NCBI GenBank assembly: GCA_037447655.1 | Contig: JBBHKE010001577.1 | Location: 95,438-159,437 of the forward strand | Source of the DNA: Zygnema cylindricum | Lineage: Eukaryota; Streptophyta; Zygnematophyceae; Zygnematales; Zygnemataceae | Reading direction: 5' to 3' | DNA: 64,000 nt | In this document: positions 1 to 11,000 of the stretch, piece by piece | Numbering within the stretch: the stretch's first letter is position 1 | How the letters are laid out: each line of letters starts with the position of its first letter | The notes under the pieces: model-generated | What the model saw: the letters and a program-made list of their open reading frames with translations, nothing else | Databases searched by the model: none | Told to the model about the DNA's origin: nothing | Program-made: the position numbers and the translations under genes

Positions 1-1620
1 AATTACACTCGTTGGTCAGAATGCTCAACATGTTGGTGTGGTTGCACCTAGTGTTGTTGGAAAGGGAAGGGTGGGATTATGCACAGCGTGTTGCTATGGA
101 TGGCTTGATTTTGATAGCGGTCGAGATATTTGGTTGTTTGGCTGTTGCTTCGGATGAGTTCCCCCATTCTCATGGTTGTTGTTCTTTCAAGAGGATCGGC
201 CTTAGGAGACCTCACGCTTCGTGTCTTGATTTCTTTTTGTCGTTAGTGTTCATTGTGGGCTTTACAATGAGAGCAAGCTTTTAACACCCATTTGGTGCTA
301 TTGGATCGTCGACGTGTCTTGGAACAAAACACTGCCTAAACTTGCTTCGGTATATATGCATTAGATTATCCATGCTACAAAATAGTGTGGATAATTTTGT
401 CAAGTGCGCCTCTCTATTTCTCTCACTGTCGACCCAAATGTGTAGACTTTACATCACATAAAAAACCATGTACTCCATAAGCTTTCGCAACCAGTCATTC
501 GCTTCGACCATAAGTTAAAAGAATAGAGGGCTCCATTCCATACGGATTTTATCCCAATGATTGCAACATGTCAAAACCTATCGACAAGGACGCACTTACT
601 TCGATGTCCACTTCATAATAATAATAACAATAAGAAAAAAATATCGCCTTAAATTTAACCTGATGTAGGCAAGATAGTCGCAGAATGACGATTTTAAAAG
701 TAAAAAATTCCAGTAAAAAAGCAATATACATAGGAGCTTGAAAGTACAATGAGTCTAAACTGTCTAAAACAAGTTCGTTGTACATCCAAGTAGGAACCCT
801 AAAAGAGAAATGAGAAAAGTTTGTTTCTAGAACCTATGAACAAATTTTAGTCTCTCCTTCCTAGAATAGATCAGCGGTAAATAACCGCAGAGTCATATTT
901 CCTTTTATCTCTAAACTGACCAGTAATCCTTTTCCCACAATGTCTCTTCCTTTTCTTTTTTTCTTTTCCCTAAGTCCTTATACTTGAACTCCAGACCTTC
1001 CTCTTCGGGTGTAAAACAAATGCTTTCCTTAAGAATCTACAGTTTCCGATAGATCTACAAACTATTAACAAAAAAATTATAAAATAAGGACGAATAAATT
1101 CAATGCAGCACAAATCCGGCCCTAAAATATCGTAAAACTTCGTACCGTCGGTTCTATCCCGTGTCAACCTACCATTTTTATCGCTGACAAATAAATAGAA
1201 AAATAACAATACACATTTTTTTTCCACCCTACTCTATTTCCTTTTCTACAGCACATACATCCACACACTCCTACATTCCTAATATTCCCTCTCTCCCTTT
1301 CTCCCTCTCCTGCCCCTCTTCCTCTCCTTCTCCCTCTCTCCCTTATCTCTTTCGTCTTTGTGAAGAGGACAAACCTGTAAGCAGTCAAAAATTTGCATCT
1401 CACTTCTGAGGGTCCAAGACTGAAAAATGGACGTACCTCTATCTCTCCCGCCTCTCTACTTTGGAAAAGAAAAAAAATAAAAACAAAAAAGAAAAAAAAA
1501 TGAAAAAAAATCCTCCCTCTACGATTAAGCCATAATGTTTAACAGTAGCAAACACTTTTTGACCCGTACACCGATTCCCGTTTTGACCTTCGAGCATTCA
1601 ACTCAGAGAGCCATCCCAAA
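1..1620. other. AT-rich intergenic DNA downstream of the PPase-like gene
   Basis: No reading frame here looks like a real gene. The short open frames on both strands have no recognisable motif and poor amino-acid composition. The stretch 1440-1515 is A-rich. From about 1270 the sequence becomes CT-rich and grades into the polypyrimidine tract that follows. Because the host gene at 1920-5827 is on the minus strand, this segment is its 3' flank. I see no mobile element signature. Confidence 0.6.
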
Positions 1621-1919
1621 CAACCTAAACTATCTCTTTCTCCCTCCCTCTCTCCCCGTTCCTACTCTTTCACCTCTCCGCCCTCTCCCTCTCCTCTCCC
1701 TCTCCCTCTCCTCTCCCTCTCCCTCTCCTTCCCCACCCTCCTCTCTCCTCGCCCGTGTCTCTCGTTCCCCTCTCTCTCTCTCTCTTGTTCTCTCGTCTCC
1801 CTCCCTTCCTTCCCTCCTCTCCTCCCTCCTCTCCTCCCTCTCCTCCCTCTCCTCCCTCCCTCTCCTCCCTCTCATCCCTCTCCTTCCTCCCTCCCTCTCG
1901 TCCCCCTCGTCCCTCTCTC
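1621..1919. repeat. CT-rich (polypyrimidine) simple-sequence tract
   Basis: About 300 bp consist almost only of C and T on the plus strand, in imperfect runs of CTCCCT and CCTCTC units. The tract starts directly after the stop codon of the minus-strand gene, so in that gene's transcript it would be a GA-rich 3' UTR or flank. Open frames within it are low-complexity shadows. Such tracts expand by slippage and can form triplex DNA. Confidence 0.85.
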
Positions 1920-4900
1920 TCACGCATGATTTGCTTGCAACCGTAGTTTCTTCAAAGCGGCTGCCACGGCCCTCGCCTCTGCTTCGTTTTGGGGCCTCCC
2001 ACTGAGTCTCTCCATCACTTGGACCGCACTCAAATGCTTAAAACCTCTCTCGGATCGGAGCTTTCCAGGCAACTTCCCGCCATTTTGAAGACCATTTCCA
2101 TGGTGTCCACCGTTTCTGTGATGCTCGCCACTATGTTGTTGTCTCCTCCCAACTTCTACGCCTCCTCCTCCATCTCCTCTCTTCGGCGCTCGAACGGGAG
2201 GATGCAATCCTGGGGCTCCACCTCCTCCTCCTCCTCCAACTTTGTCTCCTTTGTCTCCTCCTCCTTTGTCTCCTCTGCTTGCCTCTCTCGGTACCTTCCT
2301 CTCCTCTACCCAACCCCAAGAAACTCTTCTTCCCCCCACACGCTCCCCTTTTACTGGAGAATCGGGGGTAGTGACAGATGGCGTCGTCCCATTTGCTGAT
2401 GGGCTCGCTTGTGAGGAGCTAGAATGTGATTGGTCCACATCCACAGTGGAGAGGTTCGCAGTAGAGCTTTGACGGGCAGAAGAACCATTTTCCTCTCCCT
2501 CTTGTGGGCTACTAAGTCGATTTCCCTCTCTTCTCCGAACCGCCGAGGGTCCAAATCGGTTTTCGGGAGCTTCAGTCCATGGCTGCCCTCCAGAATTTTG
2601 CCCTTTTCCGCTATCGTTCCCATTAATGTTAACATTTCCGTTTCCGTGACCTTTCACGTAATATCCGATGTTCAGAGGATGACCTAAAAATGGACCTCCG
2701 AGAAAATCGGAGTCGTCTATTGCCACGGCTATGGCTATTGGGATATCCTCGTCTAATTCAAAATCGTCTTTACCTGTTTCTAAATCCACTATTCCTTCTA
2801 TCCACCCATCCCTCACAAGATTCTCCAAATCAGTATCTGTACATTCGATTTCACTCACAAGCCTAAAACCGTCGTCATCCTCGGCCACTACCACTTCCCA
2901 AAGACCGTCGGGAGTGACAAGCATTTCCCTCGTTTCCTCCTCCTCCTCCTCCCCCCTTCTCCAACTTAAGTCGGTTTTCCCAACTACTTCCTGTGATGGA
3001 AATTCTTGAGGATGTAATCCTTTCCCTCCATTTCCATCTGAAATGTTTTCCCTCTCATCTCCATCACCATTCTCTTCCGCTTTCCTAACGTCATGGGGTT
3101 GTCCATTCAACCATGCCTCAATTTCTTGGTTTTTCTCTCCACCATTATTTCCCCGACTGCCTCCTCCTCCTCCTCCTCCTCCTCCTCCTCCTCCTCGACC
3201 AGCTCCAACTCCCAAAGTCTCTCCCTCTCTCCCTGTCCCTCTCAGTGAGGTTCCAGCTTGCCCTTCCCATTCTCCCCCTCCTCTCTCCTCCCTCCTGCTA
3301 CATTTTATCCCTTCTTCTGTCGGGGCTCTCAGCCTTCCTCTTCTTTTCGTCTCCTTGTTAACTCTATTCAAACCGCTGGGCATCCATGTCCCATCTAAAG
3401 CCATCCCTCCTGAAGAAAACATTTCTGTTTGTAACCTCGTGACAGGTAATAACTCACCACTACGAGACAAATGTTGTCTGCCATTATTGTGTCCAGGCGT
3501 CACTCCTTTATCGACAAAAGACACACGAGGACGCAAAGGCCCACTACCACCTTGAGCAAGTTTAAGCGAACCTCGATAGGGTTTTTCCGAGACTCCGTCT
3601 CGAGAACTTATTTCCTTTCCTTCCTTATTTCGAATATCTCTCTCTAGCTTTCGAATACTCTCCGAATCTATCTTTCCGAGAGAAGGCGATCGGTGGTTAT
3701 TTTGCACAGAAAACACCTGACGTGGTTTCTTAGGAGGACTACTTCTTAGGGCGGATTTCAATGCAGGTTTTGGGGGAGGAGGTTGAAGGATAGGAGCTGC
3801 TTGTGTCTGCTGTAGAGCTTCAAAAAAGGCAGGTCTTGCCAGTCGGGCTTTCTCCTTTAAAACCTTAGGAACAAAAACTGAATAACATTCTGGAACTGAT
3901 ACTACCGAAAGGCCACACGAAGGTGACATTTGTCCATCGGCTTCCGCATCCGGATTGGAAACAGGGATGGGATCGGCGACAGTGGCGAAACTCGACTTGC
4001 TTTGTCTCTTAAGATGTCGCTTACCACTCATCAGTTGCTGCCAACTGCTGTGAGCTTGAACGATCTCTTTCATGGTTGTCAATTTATCCGCTGCACGTTC
4101 ATTCAAACCAAATATGCAATCTTTGCTATCTGCAACCGCCGTAAACAGAAGTGTCAAGCATTTGCAGGAACAGAGAGGGAGAGGGAGAGGGAGGAGGAGA
4201 GGGAGAGAGAGGTAGCTGCAAAAAACCTGCTTGCAATATCAGTGTAAGGTAATGTGTGTGCACATCCATGACAAACTATTGGTCAAATGGACGCATCAAG
4301 GCTCTCCACTTCCAAGAACAAGCTTATCTCCTTTTCACGATGAGGAGATGTCGGCCTTCCAGTATCAAAACTTAAGCTTGCTAATAAAATATGGTCAAGA
4401 ATGTTCACTAAGAGTGTAACAAATGTCAACCCTAAAACTATGTTCCGACATAACATTGTGCCACATCATTTCATACTCACTACATTCTTTATCATTATAA
4501 TGCACACTCCATTATATGCATCTGCTTTCTTCTCATGACTTGATGCCTCCCACTGTCCTAGTGGTCTCATTTAACAAAAGAAATTAAACAAGAGTTTCTG
4601 TACAATTAAGCTGATTACTAGCCAGTACCGCCAGTAATAGCATGTGTATAATTAAGTTAGTGTAGCACGAAAAGTTTCCTTTTGTCGAAATATTTTTCCA
4701 TGCCATCACATGTATCACATGAGATGGCATGGCTTCTGTCCATTCTGTTTATGAAATTCTTATTACATGCGAATGATCCATCACAAGTAGAGAAAAACGA
4801 CTACAGATTTTTTTTCTTAGCACAACCGAACTGCAAGCTGAAGTTTGTAGCTCCAAACCCTAACAAATAAATCGTACACCATCAACGAACAAAAAATTAT

Positions 4901-5827
4901 CGAACACCGTTCAGCCCTAAATATTCAACCCTGAATATTCAATGACAACTACAAATTTTCGAAAAAAATCTAAACTCCTCAAACTTCTCCAAACTTTCAA
5001 TATTCGAACTCACCTTTCTCGACACTTCGACAAACTCGAAGCCATTCCCTAACCTCTTCCAAAAGCCCTGGAAGTATATGATGTACATCCTTAACATCGT
5101 TTAATCTCCCAGCCATAGGATCATCCAAATCAACGGCTATAATTTTCCAGGACAATTGTCCACCTTCCGGGTCTATGACTGCAAAACCTCCCAATACCTT
5201 GACACTATAAATCTCTCCCATTAGACGTGGTATGGAGCCAACTTCTACTACTTCCAAAGGGAGAGAATTGTAAGAAAGGCCTCCATAGTTCACATTAGGA
5301 AGGTCCGGGTCTGCCCACGTTTGTGGTAACATACATATATTCCATGGAGAGTTATACCGATAATGTGAAAAATTATTCCCAATTACTCTCAATTTCAAAG
5401 CCGGTTTCGCACTATCCATGGAGACCTCCATATCCATCCATGTGCCACGTGGCGTTTTGTTAACCACTCGTAGAGTTTGATCAGAAGCAAACAAAGAAAT
5501 GTCGGTCCATGGGGACAGAATGTGCCCTGCCTTTGTCTGTAATAGGAGGCGATGTGAATTTGTGCCTTTTTCTCCACTGTGTGACGGTTCTATGTCCGCG
5601 GTGCTCAGTTCAGTCAGTTTTGGAAACGTTGTATCGTGTGGTGAAGCGTCACGAGAGTCACGAGAATCTGTTTTTTGGCCATTGACCGGTTTGACCGTCC
5701 GATGCTCCGAGCCCTGCGACCGGTTGTTCCGACGGCCGGCATCCAAAGATAGATAGGTAGAGGAAGTCATTGCGGGGGATGTTGCCACGTGGCCTCCTGC
5801 TGAAAATTCCGTGGAATGAAATGACAT
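1920..5827 (-). CDS. Inorganic pyrophosphatase-like pseudoenzyme with a ~690-aa disordered C-terminal tail (two exons)
   Basis: Coding parts are 5827-5014 and 4129-1920, joined across an 884-bp intron. The donor reads AAAG then GTGAGT, the acceptor ends TTGCAG after a long pyrimidine tract, and the phases match (1 nt + 2 nt), giving 1007 residues. Residues ~88-310 align with eukaryotic family I soluble pyrophosphatase: LSPWTDISL, LPQTWADP, VEVGS, GEIYSVKVLGGFAVID, WKIIAVDLDDP, LNDVKDV, and after the splice the closing helix ending SSWQQLMSGK. The splice falls inside the conserved fold, which strongly supports one gene. Key residues are changed: the DNDPVD metal loop reads NSLPLE (187-192), and the equivalents of yeast E48, K56, Y93, D152, Y192 and K193 are K124, D132, I164, S226, C266 and R267. 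E134, R147, D219 and K228 remain. The tail is rich in Gly, Ser and charged residues, with poly-Gly (~583-596), an acidic segment (~681-744), RVSF (473-476) and RVSW (873-876). The start is uncertain, since a possible splice acceptor (TTAGCAG) directly precedes the ATG. Confidence 0.82.
3160..3196. repeat. (CTC)n trinucleotide microsatellite encoding poly-Gly
   Basis: An uninterrupted CTC/CCT triplet run of about 12 units lies in the second exon of the minus-strand gene. It is read as GGA/GGC-type codons giving a run of about 13 glycines (tail residues ~583-596). The length is expected to vary between individuals. Confidence 0.85.
4130..5013 (-). other. Intron of the PPase-like gene
   Basis: On the minus strand the intron begins GTGAGT (5013-5008) and ends CAG (4132-4130). 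A strongly pyrimidine-rich tract of CTCTCC units lies at about 4215-4165, followed by ~30 nt up to the acceptor. No alternative in-frame continuation exists: the first exon frame stops five codons past the donor. The open frames within the intron on both strands have no family resemblance. Confidence 0.8.
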
Positions 5828-8800
5828 CTGCTAACTGAGAGGCAAAAACAACGCCATGGAGGAATTACAAATCGCTTGATCAAGCAAGGAAAGGACAGAT
5901 ATGCCAGAAATGAACTAAAAACAAAAGATATTGAAGGAGATAGCAAATGTGCTGATAATTATTACTGATATTAAACCAGAAAGCAGTTTAAAACAGAGAG
6001 AAGCAAGCGCTTGAAGAAAAATAAATTAGTCTGTCAGGAAAAAACACGTGTGAGAAAGCAGGCAGATAAGGTTTACATGAAAATTCCGTGAAAAGTACGC
6101 CGTGCGACATCGGCATTGGTCAATCTTTGGTCAATCTCAGGTAAACCCTAGAGTTTCCGCAAATTCAAATGAGCAGCCATGGCGAAACCAAACAGGTTGA
6201 AGGCAGACAAAGTAACCGAAAGTACAGTTACCATTGTGACGGCTGTCTAAGGGTCTCTACAACCTGTACGGACAGTGGACAAAGCTACTGGGGTGGACGC
6301 TTCGAGTACCATGGCATTGTACGAACGGACGAGACGTACGATAAACTTTACGAAAGGTACGAGATGCATGTGGAGCTGTACGAAATGTCGACAATATGAT
6401 CGTACGGAAAGCACTAGATACATCAATTGATGGCTACAAAAATTACAAATTGTTTTTGTCGGCGATAAAGAGGAACGTGACAGGAAATGAGAGATTCCAG
6501 GAATTTGGCGGTGAGCGAGGAAGTAAAAAAGCTGATCATTCGTAAACAGAATAATAGGAAATGTCGGACGAGTTTTAGAACACGGGCTCGTGCGGAATTA
6601 AATATATCGGCACGTGTCAAACTGTCAATACTCGCGGCTGTCATCCAGGACAAAACTGATATTGTGTGTCTTTTTCTTCGTTTTCTTTTCCCGTCGTGGC
6701 CTCGTGGGTGCCTGGATTACGATAAACTAAATAGTACAAGTACAGCATTGTTGTAATATCTAATTATTAGTAGTTATCTGTAATCATCTACTTGAAAATT
6801 TTCTGGGATAATCATTTGGTGTCGGCCAGTAATTTCGCAGTTTTTGGTCGTCTAGATGAGAATCTTACGGCCACGAATCATGCAATAAGCCAAAAAACAA
6901 AAGCCCCGCGCCGATCCCAAGTTCGAAGAAATTGGCGGGCAGTATTTAAGAAATGTACCGTACCGTACTGGCTGTTCTAACTTTTTCCCAATACTAGAAG
7001 TTTAGAGTGATCTCTGCTAAAAAACCGGGCAACTGATTGCAATTTCCTGCGTGGATTTGATTGGCCAGAAAGCAATACCCATAAAAGATGGCTTCATTAC
7101 TTTGTTTGTTGGAAACAACACACGTGCAGTTTTTTTAGTGGTATCACGTAAATAATTAAACGTTTTATGGTAGTCTAGTCGTTTTAACATTCGTGAAATC
7201 CCTTTAAACCACCACTTTTCATCGTAAAATATTCTATGGGTTACGCGAACTTGCCGGGATGATTCGTTTGGTTCAATGTTTTTATTTCTAATTTGTTCTG
7301 TTATTTTCTGTTTTTTCAAATAGTTTGGGTACACAGTACATAGCGAGATTGGACAAAGGGCAGCCTGAAGAAAAGATGCCGTACATGTCACAAAAATTCA
7401 CGGGAAACATTTTCAGGTTTTTTCAGACTTTCCTTTTTGTTGCTGCCGTATTTTTTATTTCTTAAAATGTACGTGTGAAGGTGTACTTTTACGTACATAA
7501 ATTTTTCGTGATTTTTAAAGTGTAATTTGTCGTGTACTTGCAAGTTTTGTACCTGTACGAAAGTATAACCCTCTGTTTTACTGGTTGGCGGCAATCAAAT
7601 GATTGCTGATTTTTATCTTAGAATAAAGGATGACGTGTCGCAATTACAGTAATCAAGCAAATTCTACCCACGGTCAGCAGGGAGAAAAAATATGAGTTGT
7701 ATTTGTCGAGTATAATAATTTTTTAATTTTTGTCGAGTATAATAAAACAAAAATATCAATAGTGTGCAACAGTACAGTATCCTCCTCCTCCGTACAGGCG
7801 TTTCAAATTCCAAACGTGTGTTTTTCCGGTGCCAACGCCAGTCTTGTTTTTAAAATTTGTTTCTACGAAAGCGACAAGCCGCTCCAGGAAGTTTGGCACT
7901 TTCTGCGGAAGAAAATACGGAATCTAGAAAGGTCAATCGTCGGAGGGGCTTTGACGCCATAAAATCTGGAGGATCGAGGATAAGGTTTGCTACGATTATT
8001 TTCGTCTTTGACCTGACACGTGTAGGCCTCAGAATTGACACCAGCAACTCAGCAAGAGTGGCGAACCTGAGAGTTGAGACAACTGCTTTCAAATTCGTAC
8101 GGAATACGGTAGATACCGGCATGAGATTTTGCGTCCCGAACCGACTGACGAGTCGACGAAAAGATATTAAGGGAAGAAAAAAAAGCATAAAAAAAACTTT
8201 TACTATGCTGTATAGGAAATGCATAATTGGAAATTTTCTTTTTCATTCTTAGTGAATCCGTTAAAAAGATGTAAAATTATCATTTGAACCAATAGGAGTA
8301 TCTGAAGTAGAAAGTTTCACATTTGTGAATTTTTTTATCGCTTTTTGTATGTTAATACGTACATTTTCAGAAAAAATGAAAATAAAGAATGCATAACCGA
8401 CAATTTAGCATTGATTTTTTACAGAGCCAGTAAAGTTGTCCCTTCGCAAGCGCAAAAGATTCGGTTTCCCTTAGTACAACGTGTATCGTTATCAGCGTCC
8501 ATTATTTTTCCGCCACTTAAAATCATATTTTCTCCGTCCATCCTTGTCGGCTTGTCAATCCGACGGTTGCGGTGGTAAGGTGAGGACCTGACCTTCCGAA
8601 TTAGGCGTCCCTAAAAACCGAATTTGGACAGGTGTGCACGGAGAAAAGCTGGTTACAGCGGCCAAAAAACATCGACGCTAATAAGTGATAAGTTAATAAC
8701 GAGACACGGTGTACTTTTGCATGGTGGCGATTGTAATCTGTTAACTACAGTACAGTAACGTCTTGAGAGATGGTTTTCAATTTAGCTAAGAATCGTACGA

Positions 8801-9005
8801 AAAATCGAAGGCTGCCGTACAGTTTTGAAGCCGTTTTTAACACCTTCGCAAAACGACGTTAACCTTGTCCGCACCTTGTCGCCTAGCGACTTTGACATTC
8901 TCAATTATCAAATTATTGAAATTAAGTTTAGCGTCGATTAATCATAACCCTATTTTCCGTGAACCTCTCTACCCGCTGTAATAAAGTAATCAACTTGTTT
9001 ACTTG
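5828..9005. other. Intergenic DNA, no gene recognised
   Basis: This is the 5' flank of the minus-strand gene and the DNA beyond it. Open frames at about 6169-6399, 6487-6756, 7017-7391 and 7850-8252 overlap on both strands and show no domain or plausible composition. The tetramer GTAC and the pentamer TACGA are frequent (for example 6318-6405). A 16-bp direct repeat with core GTCGAGTATAATA occurs at about 7705 and 7731. No tRNA or other RNA gene was found. Confidence 0.5.
6113..6140 (-). promoter_or_regulatory. Paired W-box-like motifs upstream of the PPase-like gene
   Basis: Two copies of TTGACC on the minus strand (6123-6118 and 6134-6129) lie 11 bp apart, about 300 bp upstream of the assumed start codon at 5827. 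TTGAC(C/T) is the WRKY-binding core. Two close copies occur by chance often enough that this is only a suggestion. Confidence 0.3.
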
Positions 9006-9165
9006 TTAAACTCTTCAAACTATATTATCGTCTATTTTTCGAAGTTTATTTAATTATTTCTATGCATACTTATAACTAGGAGACCATTTTGAAGCGCGCC
9101 AAGCCGCGAAGTTACCTTTTTCGATTTCCGTCTCATCAGGTAAGCTTTTGCAAATCTTGTTTTTT
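9006..9165 (+). repeat. Direct repeat, copy 1 (~160 bp)
   Basis: This segment (starting TTAAACTCTTCAAACTATAT and ending near GCAAATCTTGTTTT) recurs at 10305-10462 in the same orientation with roughly 90% identity by eye. The two copies bracket about 1.1 kb of AT-rich DNA that includes a minisatellite. No TG...CA ends, primer-binding site or coding sequence could be assigned, so a small non-autonomous element or a simple segmental duplication are both possible. Confidence 0.8.
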
Positions 9166-9679
9166 AAGCGTATAAAAATAATTACCGTGGTGTACGTTAT
9201 TTAAGAATTTTAAAATTTTGGAAAAAATCATGCATTCTAATTGTTTGATTATGGTAATTTGGATCTTTGAAAAAAAAAATGTTGGTCGCAAACATGCTTA
9301 CACTATTTTAGGTCTCCTTACACAATCTGACAAATCGTACATGAACCGTACATTCACACGGTCGAAACGCGGCTGTCGGACGAATATGTGCGAACGGGAT
9401 TTTTTACGACCTAGTTTTTTTTCCTTTTTAGAATGCACATTCTCATGCGTCCGCGGTTTCTAAAACTAATTTATTGTACTTTTTAACTTAAAAAGGTACA
9501 CTTATGTACGGTCTGACACTGACTGTATACCACTCTATTTTAGAGACAACATACTAAAAATAACCCTAAATAGAATAAAGAAAAAAATAGAATGAACTAC
9601 ACTAATGGAGAATAATAAAAAAAAAAAGTGGGACGGAAATAGCGTACACAACGCTAATAACGATTGGCGGTGTAGTTTT

Positions 9680-10200
9680 CGTTGTACGATGTACGAAAAC
9701 CTACGAAACCGTCCCTTTAACCCTAAAAAACCATTAAAAAAACCTAAAAAGTACGAAAAACATACGAAAATGCACGGCATTGTACAACATGTGTACCCTT
9801 AAAAACCTAGGAGTACGGATAATGTAAGGCAGCTGTAGTGTAATTTACCGGAATGTACGAAATGCACGAGAAGTACCCTAAACACCCTAAAATCCCCCCA
9901 TCACTAACCCTAAAAGTACTGAAATATACGGACGCCGTACGTAGATGGACGAAAAATGTAAGTCCGTATAACTGAAATATATCGAAAAGAACGAAAATGT
10001 ACCATAAAAATCTCAAAATAATAACCGTCAAAAGTACGAAAAAATACGGACATTGTACGTAAATATACGAATAATAGTTGGTTGTTTAACATAAGTATTT
10101 GAGAACGCACGAGAATGTACCCTAAAATTCCTCAAACCTCCTAAAAGTACTGAAATGTACAAAAAAAGTACGCAAATGTACGAAAATGTACGGGTAAAGA
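9680..10200 (+). repeat. Imperfect ~115-bp tandem repeat rich in GTACGAAAATGTAC
   Basis: Recognisable repeat starts (AAAAGTACTGAAATATACGG and variants) lie at about 9912, 10030 and 10143, which gives periods of 113-118 bp. Each unit contains several GTAC tetramers and an ACCCTAAA-like heptamer (CCCTAAA at about 9720, 9880, 9908 and 10120). A more degenerate unit precedes them. Short open frames on the minus strand in this array are repeat-derived and not genes. Confidence 0.65.
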
Positions 10201-10304
10201 CAGGTACGCATTTAACAACATTTTTTTCATCGTTAAATGCGTATCGTGCGTAGTATTCGCGCATTCGTTTCGTGCGTATTATGCGCATGGGACAACTATG
10301 CTTC

Positions 10305-10462
10305 TTAAACTCTTCAAACTATATTATCGTCTATTTTTCGAAGTTCATTTAGTTATTTCTGTGTATATTTATGATTAGAGACCATTTTGAAGCGCGTCAA
10401 TCCGCCAAGTTACCTTTTTCGATTTCCGTCTAATCAGGAAAGCTTTTGCAAATCTTGTTTTA
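10305..10462 (+). repeat. Direct repeat, copy 2 (~158 bp)
   Basis: This is the second copy of the segment at 9006-9165, in the same orientation, with scattered substitutions (for example TTCATTTAG for TTTATTTAA). It lies just before the copia remnant Cop-D. Confidence 0.8.
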
Positions 10463-10590
10463 AAATACGAAAACAAAACAATGAACACGTTTATACTTTA
10501 TTCCATTTTCTGTGTTTTTTTTTTAAAGTAAGACCACCAGGAGTCATTGAAGGATCGCATATTGGAGGTGGATTGGCGAAGCCATGAAAT

Positions 10591-11000
10591 TGTACACAAG
10601 AGAAAGATCAATGCATTGAGAGAGGAATTGATTTGTACTTGGGATGATTTCACTAAGTGAGAAGAGTCACTTATATACAAAATATACAATGCTAATTACT
10701 ATGGAGTCTAAGCGCTCTACGGTGCGCTGTAACAAGGGATCCTAGTCTAGATTTTAACAAATTTATGTAGGACAAAAGACTGGACCGTCGCCCAAAAGAC
10801 TGGACTAACGGTCAAAGGACTTGTACGTAAAAAGACTAGACCGACGTATGTAATGAAAAAGTACAAATGACTGGACCGTCGTATGGAAGTACGGACAGGA
10901 CCAAAAGTGAGACATCCGTATAAGACGGTCAACAAGACTTGACCGACATAAGAAAAGTACGACAAGACAAAAATAATCTGATGCTAAATGTCCCTTAACA
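10591..11000 (-). repeat. Candidate 3' LTR of copia remnant Cop-D
   Basis: On the minus strand a polypurine tract (TTGAGGGGGGG) directly precedes TGTTAAGGGACAT at 11000, the expected start of a 3' LTR after the RNase H reading frame. The other end is placed at 10591 because the minus strand ends there in TGTACA, but no second LTR copy exists in the window to prove it. The sequence contains several ACTGGACCGTCG-type short repeats at 10780-10890. Confidence 0.45.

Noticed and set aside
1535-2005. Open frames across the CT-rich tract and antisense to exon 2 (plus strand 1535-2005, 3043-3555 and others)
   Set aside because: Low-complexity Ser/Pro/Leu or Arg/Glu translations of simple repeats and shadows of the real minus-strand exon.
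8130-8175. Hammerhead-ribozyme-like core CTGACGAGTCGACGAAA
   Set aside because: The CUGANGA and GAAA boxes are present, but stem II would be three base pairs with no loop and no stem III or cleavage triplet can be drawn. Chance match.
7850-8252. Overlapping open frames on both strands (124 and 131 codons)
   Set aside because: No domain, basic composition typical of AT-rich noncoding DNA, no splice or start context.
9720-10140. Interstitial telomere repeats (CCCTAAA words)
   Set aside because: The heptamers are scattered once per ~115-bp unit and not in tandem, so they are part of the minisatellite and not a telomere tract.
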